NCBI GenBank assembly: GCA_023437865.1
Contig: JAEZFE010000209.1
Span: forward strand, 1 to 9,521
Length of the DNA: 9,521 nt
Direction: 5' to 3'
Source: Pseudomonadota bacterium
Lineage (GTDB): Bacteria; Pseudomonadota; Alphaproteobacteria; Rhodospirillales; Magnetospirillaceae
The position numbers and the translations under genes were made by a program. Under the pieces are notes generated by a model. That model ran no database searches and was not told the DNA's origin. It saw only the letters and a list, made by a program, of their open reading frames with translations. How positions within the stretch are numbered: position 1 is the stretch's first letter; each line of letters starts with the position of its first letter. Positions 1 to 9,521 of the stretch are shown piece after piece.

Positions 1-3722
<3,722 letters not shown>

Positions 3723-3726
<4 letters not shown>

Positions 3727-5264
3727 GCCGCCACCCGCGATACCGGATCTTCACTGTCAACCAGCGGCAGCATGACGCTGAACACCGAGCCCAGGCCTTC
3801 TCGTGAGCGGGCGGAGACCTCGTGACGAAGCAGGCGGGCGGCACGGTCCACCACCGACAGGCCCAGGCCCAGGCCGCGGGTGCGGTCGCGCTCCGAATTT
3901 CCCACCTGATAGAAGTCCTCGAACACCGCATCCAGTTTGTCGGCGGCGATACCGATGCCGGTATCCCATACCTCGATGCGCAGCGCATCGCCCTGGCGGC
4001 GGCAGCCCAGCAGCACACCGCCGGTGTCGGTATAGCGGATTGCATTGGACACCAGATTGCTCAGCAGACGCTGGAGCAAGGCGGCATCACTGCGCACCAC
4101 GCAATTGGTGCCGACCATGCGCAGCGTTAGGCCTTTGGCCTGGGCTTCGGGGGCGAATTCGCGCATCAAATCGTTCAACACCGGCTGCAGCGGCATATCG
4201 GTGACGGTGGGCGCCAGAATGCCCGCTTCCAGCACCGAAACATCCAGGTAATTACGCAAAACCTCCTCGCCGGCGGCCAGGGCCTCGCTGGCGCCGGTTA
4301 GGATGCGGCGGTCCTTGGGCTCCGTGACACGGGTATCAAGCAGGTCCAGGAACAGGCGCAGCGCCTGCAGCGGCTGGCGCAGATCGTGGCTGGCCGCGGC
4401 CAGGAAGCGGCTTTTGCTGTCGTTGGCGGATTGGGCCTCCAGGACGGCCTGCCGCATGCGCTCCTCCGACCGCTTCAGCGCGTCGGTGGCGCAGTCACGA
4501 TCGATCATGGAGCGGCGGAAGCTGTCGACGGCACGGGCGATGGCCCCCACTGCGTTGGTGTGGTCCAGGTAGGGTATGGCCACCGACGTGTCGCCGTCGG
4601 CAAGACGCAGCAGGCAGCCGCGCAGCCGGGTCAGCGGCTGGTGAGTGCGGAGGAATACCAGAGAGCCGAAGGCCACCACAGCCAGTGACCCGCCGGCCAT
4701 GAGCGCCAGCAGCAAGGCGCTGAATTCGGCCTCGCGCTCATTGGCCAGCGCCCGTTCGCGCAGATGGACGGCATAGCTGCGTTCTGTCTCGACCACGGCG
4801 CTCATGGCGGCGAACAGCGTGCGGTAGGCCTGCTCGCCTTCGGTGTGGTGGACGTAGGCAGCATCGGACCAGCGCCCGTCGATCAAAAATTCGCTTACCC
4901 GTTCGCGGCTTTCGCGCCACTCGGCAAGGGCAAGGAACAGCGGGCGCAGATTGTGGGCGTCGTCGGGGCTGCCTAGCACCACCTCGGTCAGGGCATCGTT
5001 GAGGGCACGTTCATGTTTGGCGGCTTCGCTGACGGCATATCCCGCCTCAGCCAGATCGCCGGCGACCACTTGGTCGCCCATGCTGTTGTGCAAGGCATGG
5101 GCATGCTCGTGGGCACGCAGCAACGCCTCTGCCAGGGCGAACGGATGGTCGCGTAGATGCTCGCTGGCGCGTGCCAGCCGATCAACCCGCTCCAACGCCA
5201 CATAGGCGGCGGCGGCGGTGAAAATGATGAACAGGCCCAGCCCGAGCCACTTGTAACGACGCAT
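3723..5264 (-). CDS. Membrane sensor histidine kinase (periplasmic helical sensor, HAMP, HisKA, HATPase)
   Basis: This is a two-component sensor kinase of 513 residues. TM1 lies at about 6-24 and is followed by a mostly helical extracytoplasmic region (25-181), possibly a four-helix-bundle ligand sensor. TM2 (183-205) leads into a HAMP linker (206-256) and a short coiled coil. The dimerisation domain carries the phospho-acceptor His293 in an SHDLRQPLQAL H-box. The ATPase domain shows the N-box Asn407, the D-box Asp434 (DTGIGI) and the GLGLGL lid at 464-469. All catalytic motifs look intact. There is no receiver domain and no response regulator gene nearby, so the partner is unknown. The ATG at 5264 is preferred because it begins MRRYKWLGLG directly before TM1. 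An in-frame ATG at 5372 would add 36 proline- and alanine-rich residues and lies within a possible promoter. The gene lies 138 bp downstream of the EAL gene on the same strand. Confidence 0.92.
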
Positions 5265-5354
5265 ATCCAAGGTGATTCGCCCGTTGGCAGCGGCGGCGTG
5301 CGGCCCTGCCGGAGGATGTCCGGAACCATGATAGGAAGGTGGGGCTGGGTGGGG

Positions 5355-5384
5355 ATATAGAGCCAACGGCATGAATCGGGTGAA
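5355..5384 (-). promoter_or_regulatory. Possible promoter for the histidine kinase gene
   Basis: Read on the minus strand, TTCACC (5384-5379) and CTATAT (5360-5355) are separated by 18 bases and lie about 90 bp before the kinase ATG at 5264. CTATAT resembles the -10 element often seen in alphaproteobacteria; TTCACC matches TTGACA at four of six positions. The 138-bp gap also holds an 8-bp inverted repeat, CCGTTGGC at 5281-5288 and GCCAACGG at 5362-5369. No terminator separates this gene from the upstream EAL gene, so read-through is also possible. Confidence 0.3.
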
Positions 5385-5402
5385 TACCCTAGGTCATTAG
5401 TT

Positions 5403-7106
5403 TTATCCGCCCACCATGGCAAGGCCGGGTTCGGCGGTGCCCGCCTGTTTCACGTGCTCGGTGAAGTATTTAATACGCTTCGCCGCGTCCAGCGCTGGCC
5501 GGGCAAAATAATAGCCCTGGGCGTAGTCCACCTCGACCTCGCGCAGGACCTGCATGGTTTCTGCGTCTTCAACACACTCGCCCACGGTGACGATGCCAAG
5601 GTCGTGGCACAGGCCGGTCAGCGCCTTGAGCACCGAGCGGCCCTTGGGATCGCGGGCATCCTCAATGAAGGTGGAATCGATCTTGGCGAAGTCCACGGGC
5701 AGCACACGCAGCAGATCGAACGCCGCGCCCCCCGACCCGAAATCGTCGAGCGAAACACGGACGCCGAGTTTGCGGATGCGGGTCAGCAGGCGCTTGGCCT
5801 CATTCAGGTTATAGATTCTGCCTGCGTCGGTTACCTCAAGAACCAGACGGCCAGTCACCTGGCGGTTCTCTTCCAATTGCTTCAGCAGCGCATGGTAGAA
5901 GGCGGGATTGCCGAGGCTGTGCCCCGAGATGTTGATTGAAATGGTGGCAAGTGCCGAAATTTCGCCTGGACTGCGCAGCAATTTCAGCGCCTTGCCGACG
6001 GCCATCAGGTCGAATTCACCGATCAGGCCCACCTCGGTGGCGAAGGGAATGATCTGCGACGGCACGAAATATCCGCCATTATGGGTCAGCCGGCTGAAGG
6101 CCTCGTATTTCAGCACCGCACCGGTGCGCAGGTTGACGACCGGCTGGAACAGAAAGGCCAGCTTGTCCTCGCCCTTGACCATCTTGCGGAAATTCCGCAC
6201 GCGGGCCAGGGTGTCCTCCACCGCCAGGCGGGCGCCATCGGCCAGCGACTTCATGGCAAAGCCCGCGCTGTCGCGCAGGAAGTTGTTGAGGATGTAGTTC
6301 ATGGCCTTGGAGATGTCGTCGTCGGACAGCCCGCTGTCCTCCATCTCCAGGGTGGCGCTGTGCATCTTGACCGAGGTGGCTTTGCCGGTCTGGCCTGAAA
6401 ACCAGCCGGCCAGTTGGGAGAGGCGCTGCTGAAGCTCCTGGGCCGGCATGTTCTCGTCGTGGACCAGGCCGAACGTGCGGTCCGTCAGCGGGCCCGCCGA
6501 GGCACCGCGTACCGACGCTTCCTCCAGCGTGTGGATCACCGTTGACAGGAAGCCTTGCACCACGGCGGGCTCAAGCGCGTCGAAATTGGTGCCCGACAGG
6601 TCGAACAAGGTCAGCGTGTAATCCTGGCCGCTCCGGTTTGCCTCGTTCAGGCGTTGCCGTACCATGTCGATGAACTGCGCTTTGTGATCGATTTCCCCGG
6701 AAATCCGGTCGGACTCGGGCATGGCCATGGGGGGAATGCGCGACAGGACGACGTGGTAAGTGTCGGGGAATTGGGGCAGGCGGATGCCCGAGACACGCAA
6801 CCGCGACACCGTGCCGCCCGAGCCCACCAGCGTCAGCATGGTATGGTCCAGCCGCCCGGTGTTCTTCAGTCGAAGCAAAGCTTCGTCGAAGCGCTTGCGG
6901 TCCTTTGGGTGGATGAAATCGGCCAGCCGCCTGTTCAGCAGGTCGCTATCCGACAGGCCGTAAACGGCTTCGCCCGCGCCCGCTGAGTAGGCGACAACGT
7001 CATCGGCGTTCACTTCAAGCAACAAGTCCGCGCCCGCAAATGCGAATGCGATGAAGCGATCTCGTTGCGCTTTCAACTTTTCTACGAGTGAAGTGTCAAC
7101 GCCCAT
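5403..7106 (-). CDS. PAS / degenerate GGDEF / EAL-domain protein (probable c-di-GMP phosphodiesterase)
   Basis: This is a 567-residue cytoplasmic protein with no membrane segment. An N-terminal PAS domain spans about 18-125. A middle region (about 145-295) has the size and secondary-structure rhythm of a GGDEF domain: FDLSGTNF at 168-175 sits where FLDLDRF is expected, and LTDRTF (Asp209) where GGDEF is expected. It should therefore not make c-di-GMP. The C-terminal EAL domain keeps Glu335 (EAL reads EAF), Asn392, Glu424, the DDFG motif at 454-457, Lys475, Glu510/Glu513 (EGVE reads ECVE) and QGYYFARP. The metal and catalytic residues are present, so hydrolysis of c-di-GMP is plausible. Loop 6 is unusual (DDFGSGGAAF, where many active members have DFGTGYSSL), so a purely regulatory role is possible. 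The start is well supported by a strong Shine-Dalgarno sequence. The gene is divergent from livH and upstream of the histidine kinase. Confidence 0.9.
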   Translation of the reverse strand: MGVDTSLVEKLKAQRDRFIAFAFAGADLLLEVNADDVVAYSAGAGEAVYGLSDSDLLNRRLADFIHPKDRKRFDEALLRLKNTGRLDHTMLTLVGSGGTVSRLRVSGIRLPQFPDTYHVVLSRIPPMAMPESDRISGEIDHKAQFIDMVRQRLNEANRSGQDYTLTLFDLSGTNFDALEPAVVQGFLSTVIHTLEEASVRGASAGPLTDRTFGLVHDENMPAQELQQRLSQLAGWFSGQTGKATSVKMHSATLEMEDSGLSDDDISKAMNYILNNFLRDSAGFAMKSLADGARLAVEDTLARVRNFRKMVKGEDKLAFLFQPVVNLRTGAVLKYEAFSRLTHNGGYFVPSQIIPFATEVGLIGEFDLMAVGKALKLLRSPGEISALATISINISGHSLGNPAFYHALLKQLEENRQVTGRLVLEVTDAGRIYNLNEAKRLLTRIRKLGVRVSLDDFGSGGAAFDLLRVLPVDFAKIDSTFIEDARDPKGRSVLKALTGLCHDLGIVTVGECVEDAETMQVLREVEVDYAQGYYFARPALDAAKRIKYFTEHVKQAGTAEPGLAMVGG

Positions 7107-7118
7107 TTCCCCTCCCCC
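7107..7118 (-). promoter_or_regulatory. Strong ribosome-binding site of the EAL gene
   Basis: Read on the minus strand, the twelve bases before ATG 7106 are GGGGGAGGGGAA, with a GGAGG core about five bases from the start codon. This is the clearest Shine-Dalgarno site of the minus-strand genes here and fixes the start of the EAL gene. Confidence 0.8.
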
Positions 7119-7128
7119 GAGAGCGGCG

Positions 7129-7149
7129 TTTACACGGATTTACACCGTG
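7129..7149. repeat. Helically phased direct repeat TTTACAC x2 plus small inverted repeat
   Basis: TTTACAC occurs at 7129-7135 and again at 7139-7145, exactly 10 bp apart, so both copies face the same side of the helix. Overlapping them is an inverted repeat, CACGG at 7133-7137 and CCGTG at 7145-7149. It lies 22-43 bp before the EAL gene start. A regulator-binding site is plausible; the regulator is unknown. Confidence 0.45.
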
Positions 7150-7179
7150 ACTTCACATGACATTAACGGAATCTAAATC

Positions 7180-7199
7180 TGTGCGCAAGTTTTGTGCGC
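7180..7199. repeat. Direct repeat TGTGCGC x2
   Basis: The 7-mer TGTGCGC is found at 7180-7186 and 7193-7199, offset by 13 bp, midway in the divergent region between the EAL gene and livH. It could be an operator, but two 7-mers in GC-rich DNA are weak evidence. No clear promoter hexamers can be assigned to livH around it. Confidence 0.3.
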
Positions 7200-7222
7200 C
7201 TTTCGTATTAGTTCATCGGAAC

Positions 7223-7264
7223 AAGGTGGTGCCATTGCCTGTTCGTTGGGCAATGGCACTCCTT
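7223..7264 (+). repeat. Perfect 11-bp inverted repeat (stem-loop) in livH leader
   Basis: GTGCCATTGCC (7229-7239) and GGCAATGGCAC (7249-7259) are exact inverted copies around a 9-base loop. Outer bases AAGG (7223-7226) and CCTT (7261-7264) can extend the stem across a small asymmetric internal loop. There is no T-run on either side in either direction, so it is not a standard intrinsic terminator. It may be an RNA hairpin in the livH leader or a dyad protein-binding site. Confidence 0.75.
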
Positions 7265-7278
7265 TCGAGGAGGATTTC

Positions 7279-7305
7279 TTGCCCTCCGACGGCATAGGCC
7301 TCTAG
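7279..7305 (+). CDS. Possible 8-codon leader peptide with strong SD
   Basis: GAGGAGG at 7267-7273 is five bases before TTG 7279-7281, which opens the frame TTG CCC TCC GAC GGC ATA GGC CTC TAG (MPSDGIGL). The stop is the last codon before the second inverted-repeat structure begins at 7306. The frame holds one isoleucine codon (ATA, normally rare in GC-rich genomes) and a final leucine codon, two substrates of Liv transporters, but no run of such codons. It uses a non-ATG start and is very short, so chance is a real possibility. Alternatively the SD could be sequestered by CCTCC at 7283-7287. Confidence 0.25.
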   Translation: MPSDGIGL

Positions 7306-7362
7306 ATTGCCCCCTTCTAATCAGCGCAAAGCCGCTGACTCGGCGCGGCGGAGGGCGGCAAT
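7306..7362 (+). repeat. Second stem structure in livH leader with inner hairpin
   Basis: ATTGCCCCCTTC (7306-7317) can pair with GGAGGGCGGCAAT (7350-7362), forming 12 pairs with one bulged C and one G-U pair. Inside it TCAGCG (7321-7326) and CGCTGA (7333-7338) form a second 6-bp hairpin with a six-base loop. The outer core ATTGCC/GGCAAT is the same as in the upstream 11-bp repeat, so alternative pairings between the two structures are possible. No T-run follows. Confidence 0.5.
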
Positions 7363-7366
7363 AGTC

Positions 7367-7387
7367 ATGGCGCCACGCTCGGCCTAG
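7367..7387 (+). CDS. Possible 6-codon mini-ORF just before livH
   Basis: ATG 7367 opens MAPRSA and stops at TAG 7385-7387, three bases before the first livH ATG and in the same frame. A possible SD, GGAGGG at 7350-7355, lies 11 bases upstream, a rather long spacing. Translation of this frame could deliver ribosomes to livH by reinitiation. The frame may equally be meaningless. Confidence 0.2.
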   Translation: MAPRSA

Positions 7388-7402
7388 TCAATGGGTGGGA
7401 CA

Positions 7403-8278
7403 ATGTTCGCGGAATTCCTGCAGTACCTGTTCGCGGGCCTGACGTCGGGTGCCATCTACGCGCTGGCCGGGCTGGGCTTTTCCATCATCTACAACTCCAG
7501 CCACGTGATTAACTTTGCCCAGGGCGAATTCATCATGATCGGCGGCATGTCCACGGTCACCCTGGTGGCCGCCGGGCTGCCCTTGCCGGTGGCGGCGCTG
7601 GCGGCGGTGCTGATCACCATGGCGGTGGGCGTGGCGCTGGAGAAGTTCGCGGTGGAGCCGGCGCGCAACGCCGACGTCACCGCCATCATCATTATCACCA
7701 TCGGCGCCTCGATCTTCCTGCGCGGCGCCGCTCAGGTGCTGTGGGACAAGGAGTTCCACTCGCTGCCGGCGTTCTCGGGCGACACCCCCATCCACATTTT
7801 TGGCGCGACGCTGATGCCGCAAAGTGTGTGGGTGGGGGGCGTGACCATGCTGGTCATCGCCGCGCTGTGGTGGTTCTTCAACAAGACCCTGTTCGGCAAG
7901 GCCATGCTGGCCACCTCGTTCAATCGCATAGCCGCCCAATTGATGGGGATTGCGGTCAAGAAGGTGCTGATGGTGGCGTTCGCCCTGTCGGCCCTGCTGG
8001 GCGCGGTGGGCGGCATCGTCGTGACCCCCATTACTTTCACTAATTACGAGGCGGGCATCATGCTTGGCCTCAAGGGCTTCTCAGCCGCCGTTCTGGGCGG
8101 GCTGGGCAGTGGCGCGGGTGCCATTGTCGGCGGTCTGCTGGTGGGGGTGGCCGAGGCTCTGGCCTCGGGTTACCTGTCCTCGGCGTACAAGGACGCCATC
8201 GCCTTCATCATCATCCTTTTCGTCCTGTTCTTCATGCCGAGCGGCCTGTTCGGCAAGAAGGGCGCCGACCGGGTCTGA
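7403..8278 (+). CDS. livH: Branched-chain amino-acid ABC transporter permease, LivH type
   Basis: This is one of the two inner-membrane permease subunits of a hydrophobic amino-acid uptake ABC transporter. The protein is 291 residues from this start, normal for LivH. It is almost wholly hydrophobic helices, with the family segments AGLTSGAIYALAGLGFSIIY, then VINFAQGEF near the N-terminus, and GLKGFSAAVLGGLGSGAGA near the C-terminus, followed by a FFMPSGLFG end. An earlier in-frame ATG at 7391 adds only MGGT. I prefer 7403 because GGGTGGGAC just before it can act as a ribosome-binding site, whereas 7391 has none; other LivH proteins also begin close to this point. livM starts three bases after the stop. 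The usual substrate-binding protein gene is not upstream. Liv-family transporters also carry urea, amides or short-chain metabolites, so the substrate is not certain. Confidence 0.92.
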   Translation: MFAEFLQYLFAGLTSGAIYALAGLGFSIIYNSSHVINFAQGEFIMIGGMSTVTLVAAGLPLPVAALAAVLITMAVGVALEKFAVEPARNADVTAIIIITIGASIFLRGAAQVLWDKEFHSLPAFSGDTPIHIFGATLMPQSVWVGGVTMLVIAALWWFFNKTLFGKAMLATSFNRIAAQLMGIAVKKVLMVAFALSALLGAVGGIVVTPITFTNYEAGIMLGLKGFSAAVLGGLGSGAGAIVGGLLVGVAEALASGYLSSAYKDAIAFIIILFVLFFMPSGLFGKKGADRV

Positions 8279-8281
8279 TCC

Positions 8282-9223
8282 ATGTGGAAATCCCCCCGCA
8301 CTGGCGGCGTGGCCGTGTTGGCGGCGCTGGTGGCCGTTGCACCGCTGGCCTTTCCCAACGCCTATTTCTATGACGTGGCGGTCAACGCGCTGTTCAATGC
8401 GGTGGTCTGCGTCGGGCTGAACCTTTTGATCGGCTATGGCGGCCAGATCAGCCTAGGCCATGCCGGCTTCTTCGCGCTGGGCGCCTACGGCTCGGCCATC
8501 CTCACCGGCAAGTATGGGTTTCCGCCCCTGGGGGCCATGCTGACTTCGGCGGCGGCGGTGGGGGGGCTGGCCATCATCGTGGGCCGGCCGATCCTCAAGC
8601 TCAAGGGCCATTACCTGGCGATGGCGACGTTGGGCATCGGCATCATCATCCACATCGTCCTGAAGACCGAGTCCCAGTGGACCGGCGGCCCGGACGGCAT
8701 CGGCGTGGACCCGTTCCAAATCATGGGCTTTGCCTTGCCCGGCGAGCAAGCGTGGTACTGGCTGGCCGCCGCCCTGCTGGTGCTTGCCGTGTGGATGGCG
8801 CAGAACCTGATCGATTCGCCGGTGGGCCGTGCTCTGCGCGCCGTGCACGGCTCCGAGGTGGGGGCCGAGGTCGTCGGCGTCGATACTACCCGCTACAAGG
8901 TGATGGTCTTCGTGATTTCGGCGGTGCTTGCCTCGCTTGTGGGCTCGTTGTTCGCCCATAAGAACGGCTTCATCACTCCCGATGTTGGCGGCTTCTTTCG
9001 CTCCATCGAGCTGGTGACCATGGTGGTGCTGGGCGGCATGGCTTCGACCTTCGGCGCCGTTATCGGCGCGGTGATCCTGACGCTCCTGCCTCAGGTGCTG
9101 GCCGCCGTGGAGGAGTACGAGGCGATGGTGCTGGGAGCCATCATGATGGGCACCATGATTTTCATGCCCAAGGGCCTGCTGCCCAGCCTCCGCCTGTTGC
9201 TGGCGAAGGGGAGGGGGCGATGA
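8282..9223 (+). CDS. livM: Branched-chain amino-acid ABC transporter permease, LivM type
   Basis: This is the second inner-membrane permease subunit, expected to pair with LivH. It has 313 residues, at the short end of the family and without the long N-terminal extension of Escherichia coli LivM. The diagnostic segment is GLNLLIGYGGQISLGHAGFF, followed by KLKGHYLAMATLG and a TGGPDGIGV loop. The cytoplasmic coupling region reads SPVGRALRAVHGSEVGAEVVGVD, and the end is FMPKGLLPSLR. About eight or more membrane helices are apparent. The ATG follows the livH stop after three bases and has no strong ribosome-binding site, which suggests translational coupling. Its own stop overlaps the livG start in ATGA. 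No defect is seen. Confidence 0.94.
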   Translation: MWKSPRTGGVAVLAALVAVAPLAFPNAYFYDVAVNALFNAVVCVGLNLLIGYGGQISLGHAGFFALGAYGSAILTGKYGFPPLGAMLTSAAAVGGLAIIVGRPILKLKGHYLAMATLGIGIIIHIVLKTESQWTGGPDGIGVDPFQIMGFALPGEQAWYWLAAALLVLAVWMAQNLIDSPVGRALRAVHGSEVGAEVVGVDTTRYKVMVFVISAVLASLVGSLFAHKNGFITPDVGGFFRSIELVTMVVLGGMASTFGAVIGAVILTLLPQVLAAVEEYEAMVLGAIMMGTMIFMPKGLLPSLRLLLAKGRGR

Positions 9224-9521
9224 CGCTGCTCCGGGTCGATAGCCTGTCCAAGGAATTCGGCGGCGTCCACGCCATCGCGGATCTGTCGTTTGCCATCAAT
9301 CCCGGCGCCATCCATTCCATCATCGGCCCCAATGGCGCCGGCAAGACCACGCTGTTTAATCTGATCACCGGCGTTTACACCCCCAGCGCGGGCCGCATTC
9401 TGTTCGAGGATAAGGATATTGCCGGCCGCAAGCCCAGCGAGCTGGCCGCGATGGGCATGAGTCGCACGTTCCAGAACCTGCAAATCTTCTTGAACATGAG
9501 CGCGCTCGAAAACGTCATGGT
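9220..9521 (+). CDS. livG: Branched-chain amino-acid ABC transporter ATPase, LivG type (3' end beyond right edge)
   Basis: This is one of the two cytoplasmic ATPase subunits that power the LivHM pore. Only the first 100 codons are inside the window. The Walker A motif GPNGAGKTT is at residues 36-44 with Lys42, and the Q-loop is FQNLQIF with Gln85. The N-terminal LLRVDSLSKEFGGVHAI and the Q-loop context SRTFQNLQIF point to LivG rather than LivF. The signature motif, Walker B and switch histidine lie beyond the edge. GGGGAGGGGG at 9208-9217, inside the end of livM, is the ribosome-binding site, and the start overlaps the livM stop as ATGA. A livF gene would normally follow. Confidence 0.93.
   Translation, partial: MTLLRVDSLSKEFGGVHAIADLSFAINPGAIHSIIGPNGAGKTTLFNLITGVYTPSAGRILFEDKDIAGRKPSELAAMGMSRTFQNLQIFLNMSALENVM

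Noticed and set aside
5265..5372. N-terminal extension of the histidine kinase from ATG 5372
   Set aside because: The added 36 residues are Pro/Ala/His-rich and would precede the first membrane helix; no ribosome-binding site stands out and a possible promoter overlaps that ATG. Kept only as an alternative start.
7152..7180. livH promoter with TTCACA and AAATCT at 17-base spacing
   Set aside because: The -35 match is fair but the -10 match is poor, and several equally weak pairs can be drawn in this AT-richer patch.
7223..7264. The 11-bp inverted repeat as a Rho-independent terminator
   Set aside because: No T-run follows the stem on plus or minus strand, and no gene ends next to it in either direction.
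7388..7939. Long open frame (183 codons) on the minus strand opposite livH
   Set aside because: It mirrors the livH coding sequence. Its translation is rich in His, Arg, Gly and Gln with no recognisable domain, as expected opposite GC-rich codons.
8453..8959. 168-codon minus-strand open frame opposite livM
   Set aside because: It lies entirely inside livM, has a low-complexity His/Arg/Gly-rich product and no family resemblance.

Overview
The window looks like chromosome of a GC-rich alphaproteobacterium. Rhodospirillales, close to Magnetospirillum, is my best guess. This rests on base composition, a LivHMG-type transporter, and many cyclic-di-GMP and two-component sensor proteins of the kind common in that group. 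It is an inference, because no rRNA or other taxonomic marker is present. I see no tRNA, rRNA, CRISPR array, insertion sequence, prophage or attachment site.

Layout from left to right: (1) 1-1416, minus strand: the first 472 codons of ligA, the NAD+-dependent DNA ligase, whose 3' end lies beyond the left edge. (2) 1483-3726, plus strand, divergent from ligA across 66 bp: a membrane-anchored PAS-PAS-GGDEF-EAL protein with both catalytic domains apparently intact. (3) 3723-5264, minus strand, convergent with it and sharing stop-codon bases: a membrane sensor histidine kinase with no receiver domain. (4) 5403-7106, minus strand, upstream of the kinase and possibly co-transcribed with it: a cytoplasmic PAS / degenerate GGDEF / EAL protein. 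(5) 7107-7402: a 296-bp divergent intergenic region rich in repeats and inverted repeats. (6) 7403 to the right edge, plus strand: the branched-chain (or related) amino-acid ABC transporter genes livH, livM and the start of livG, packed as an operon.

Genes 2-4 form a signalling cluster. It has one probably bifunctional c-di-GMP enzyme, one probable c-di-GMP phosphodiesterase or EAL effector with a decayed GGDEF domain, and one orphan-looking kinase between them. No response regulator is visible. ligA and the liv operon are housekeeping or transport genes with no evident functional link to the cluster.

The least ordinary stretch is the leader in front of livH. It has two inverted repeats whose arms share the same 6-base core (ATTGCC/GGCAAT), so they could pair in mutually exclusive ways. 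Between them is a tiny SD-equipped reading frame whose stop codon abuts the third arm. A second tiny frame ends just before livH. The layout resembles an attenuator, but there is no U-tract and no proof of transcription, so it remains a hypothesis. The rest of the window is conventional.
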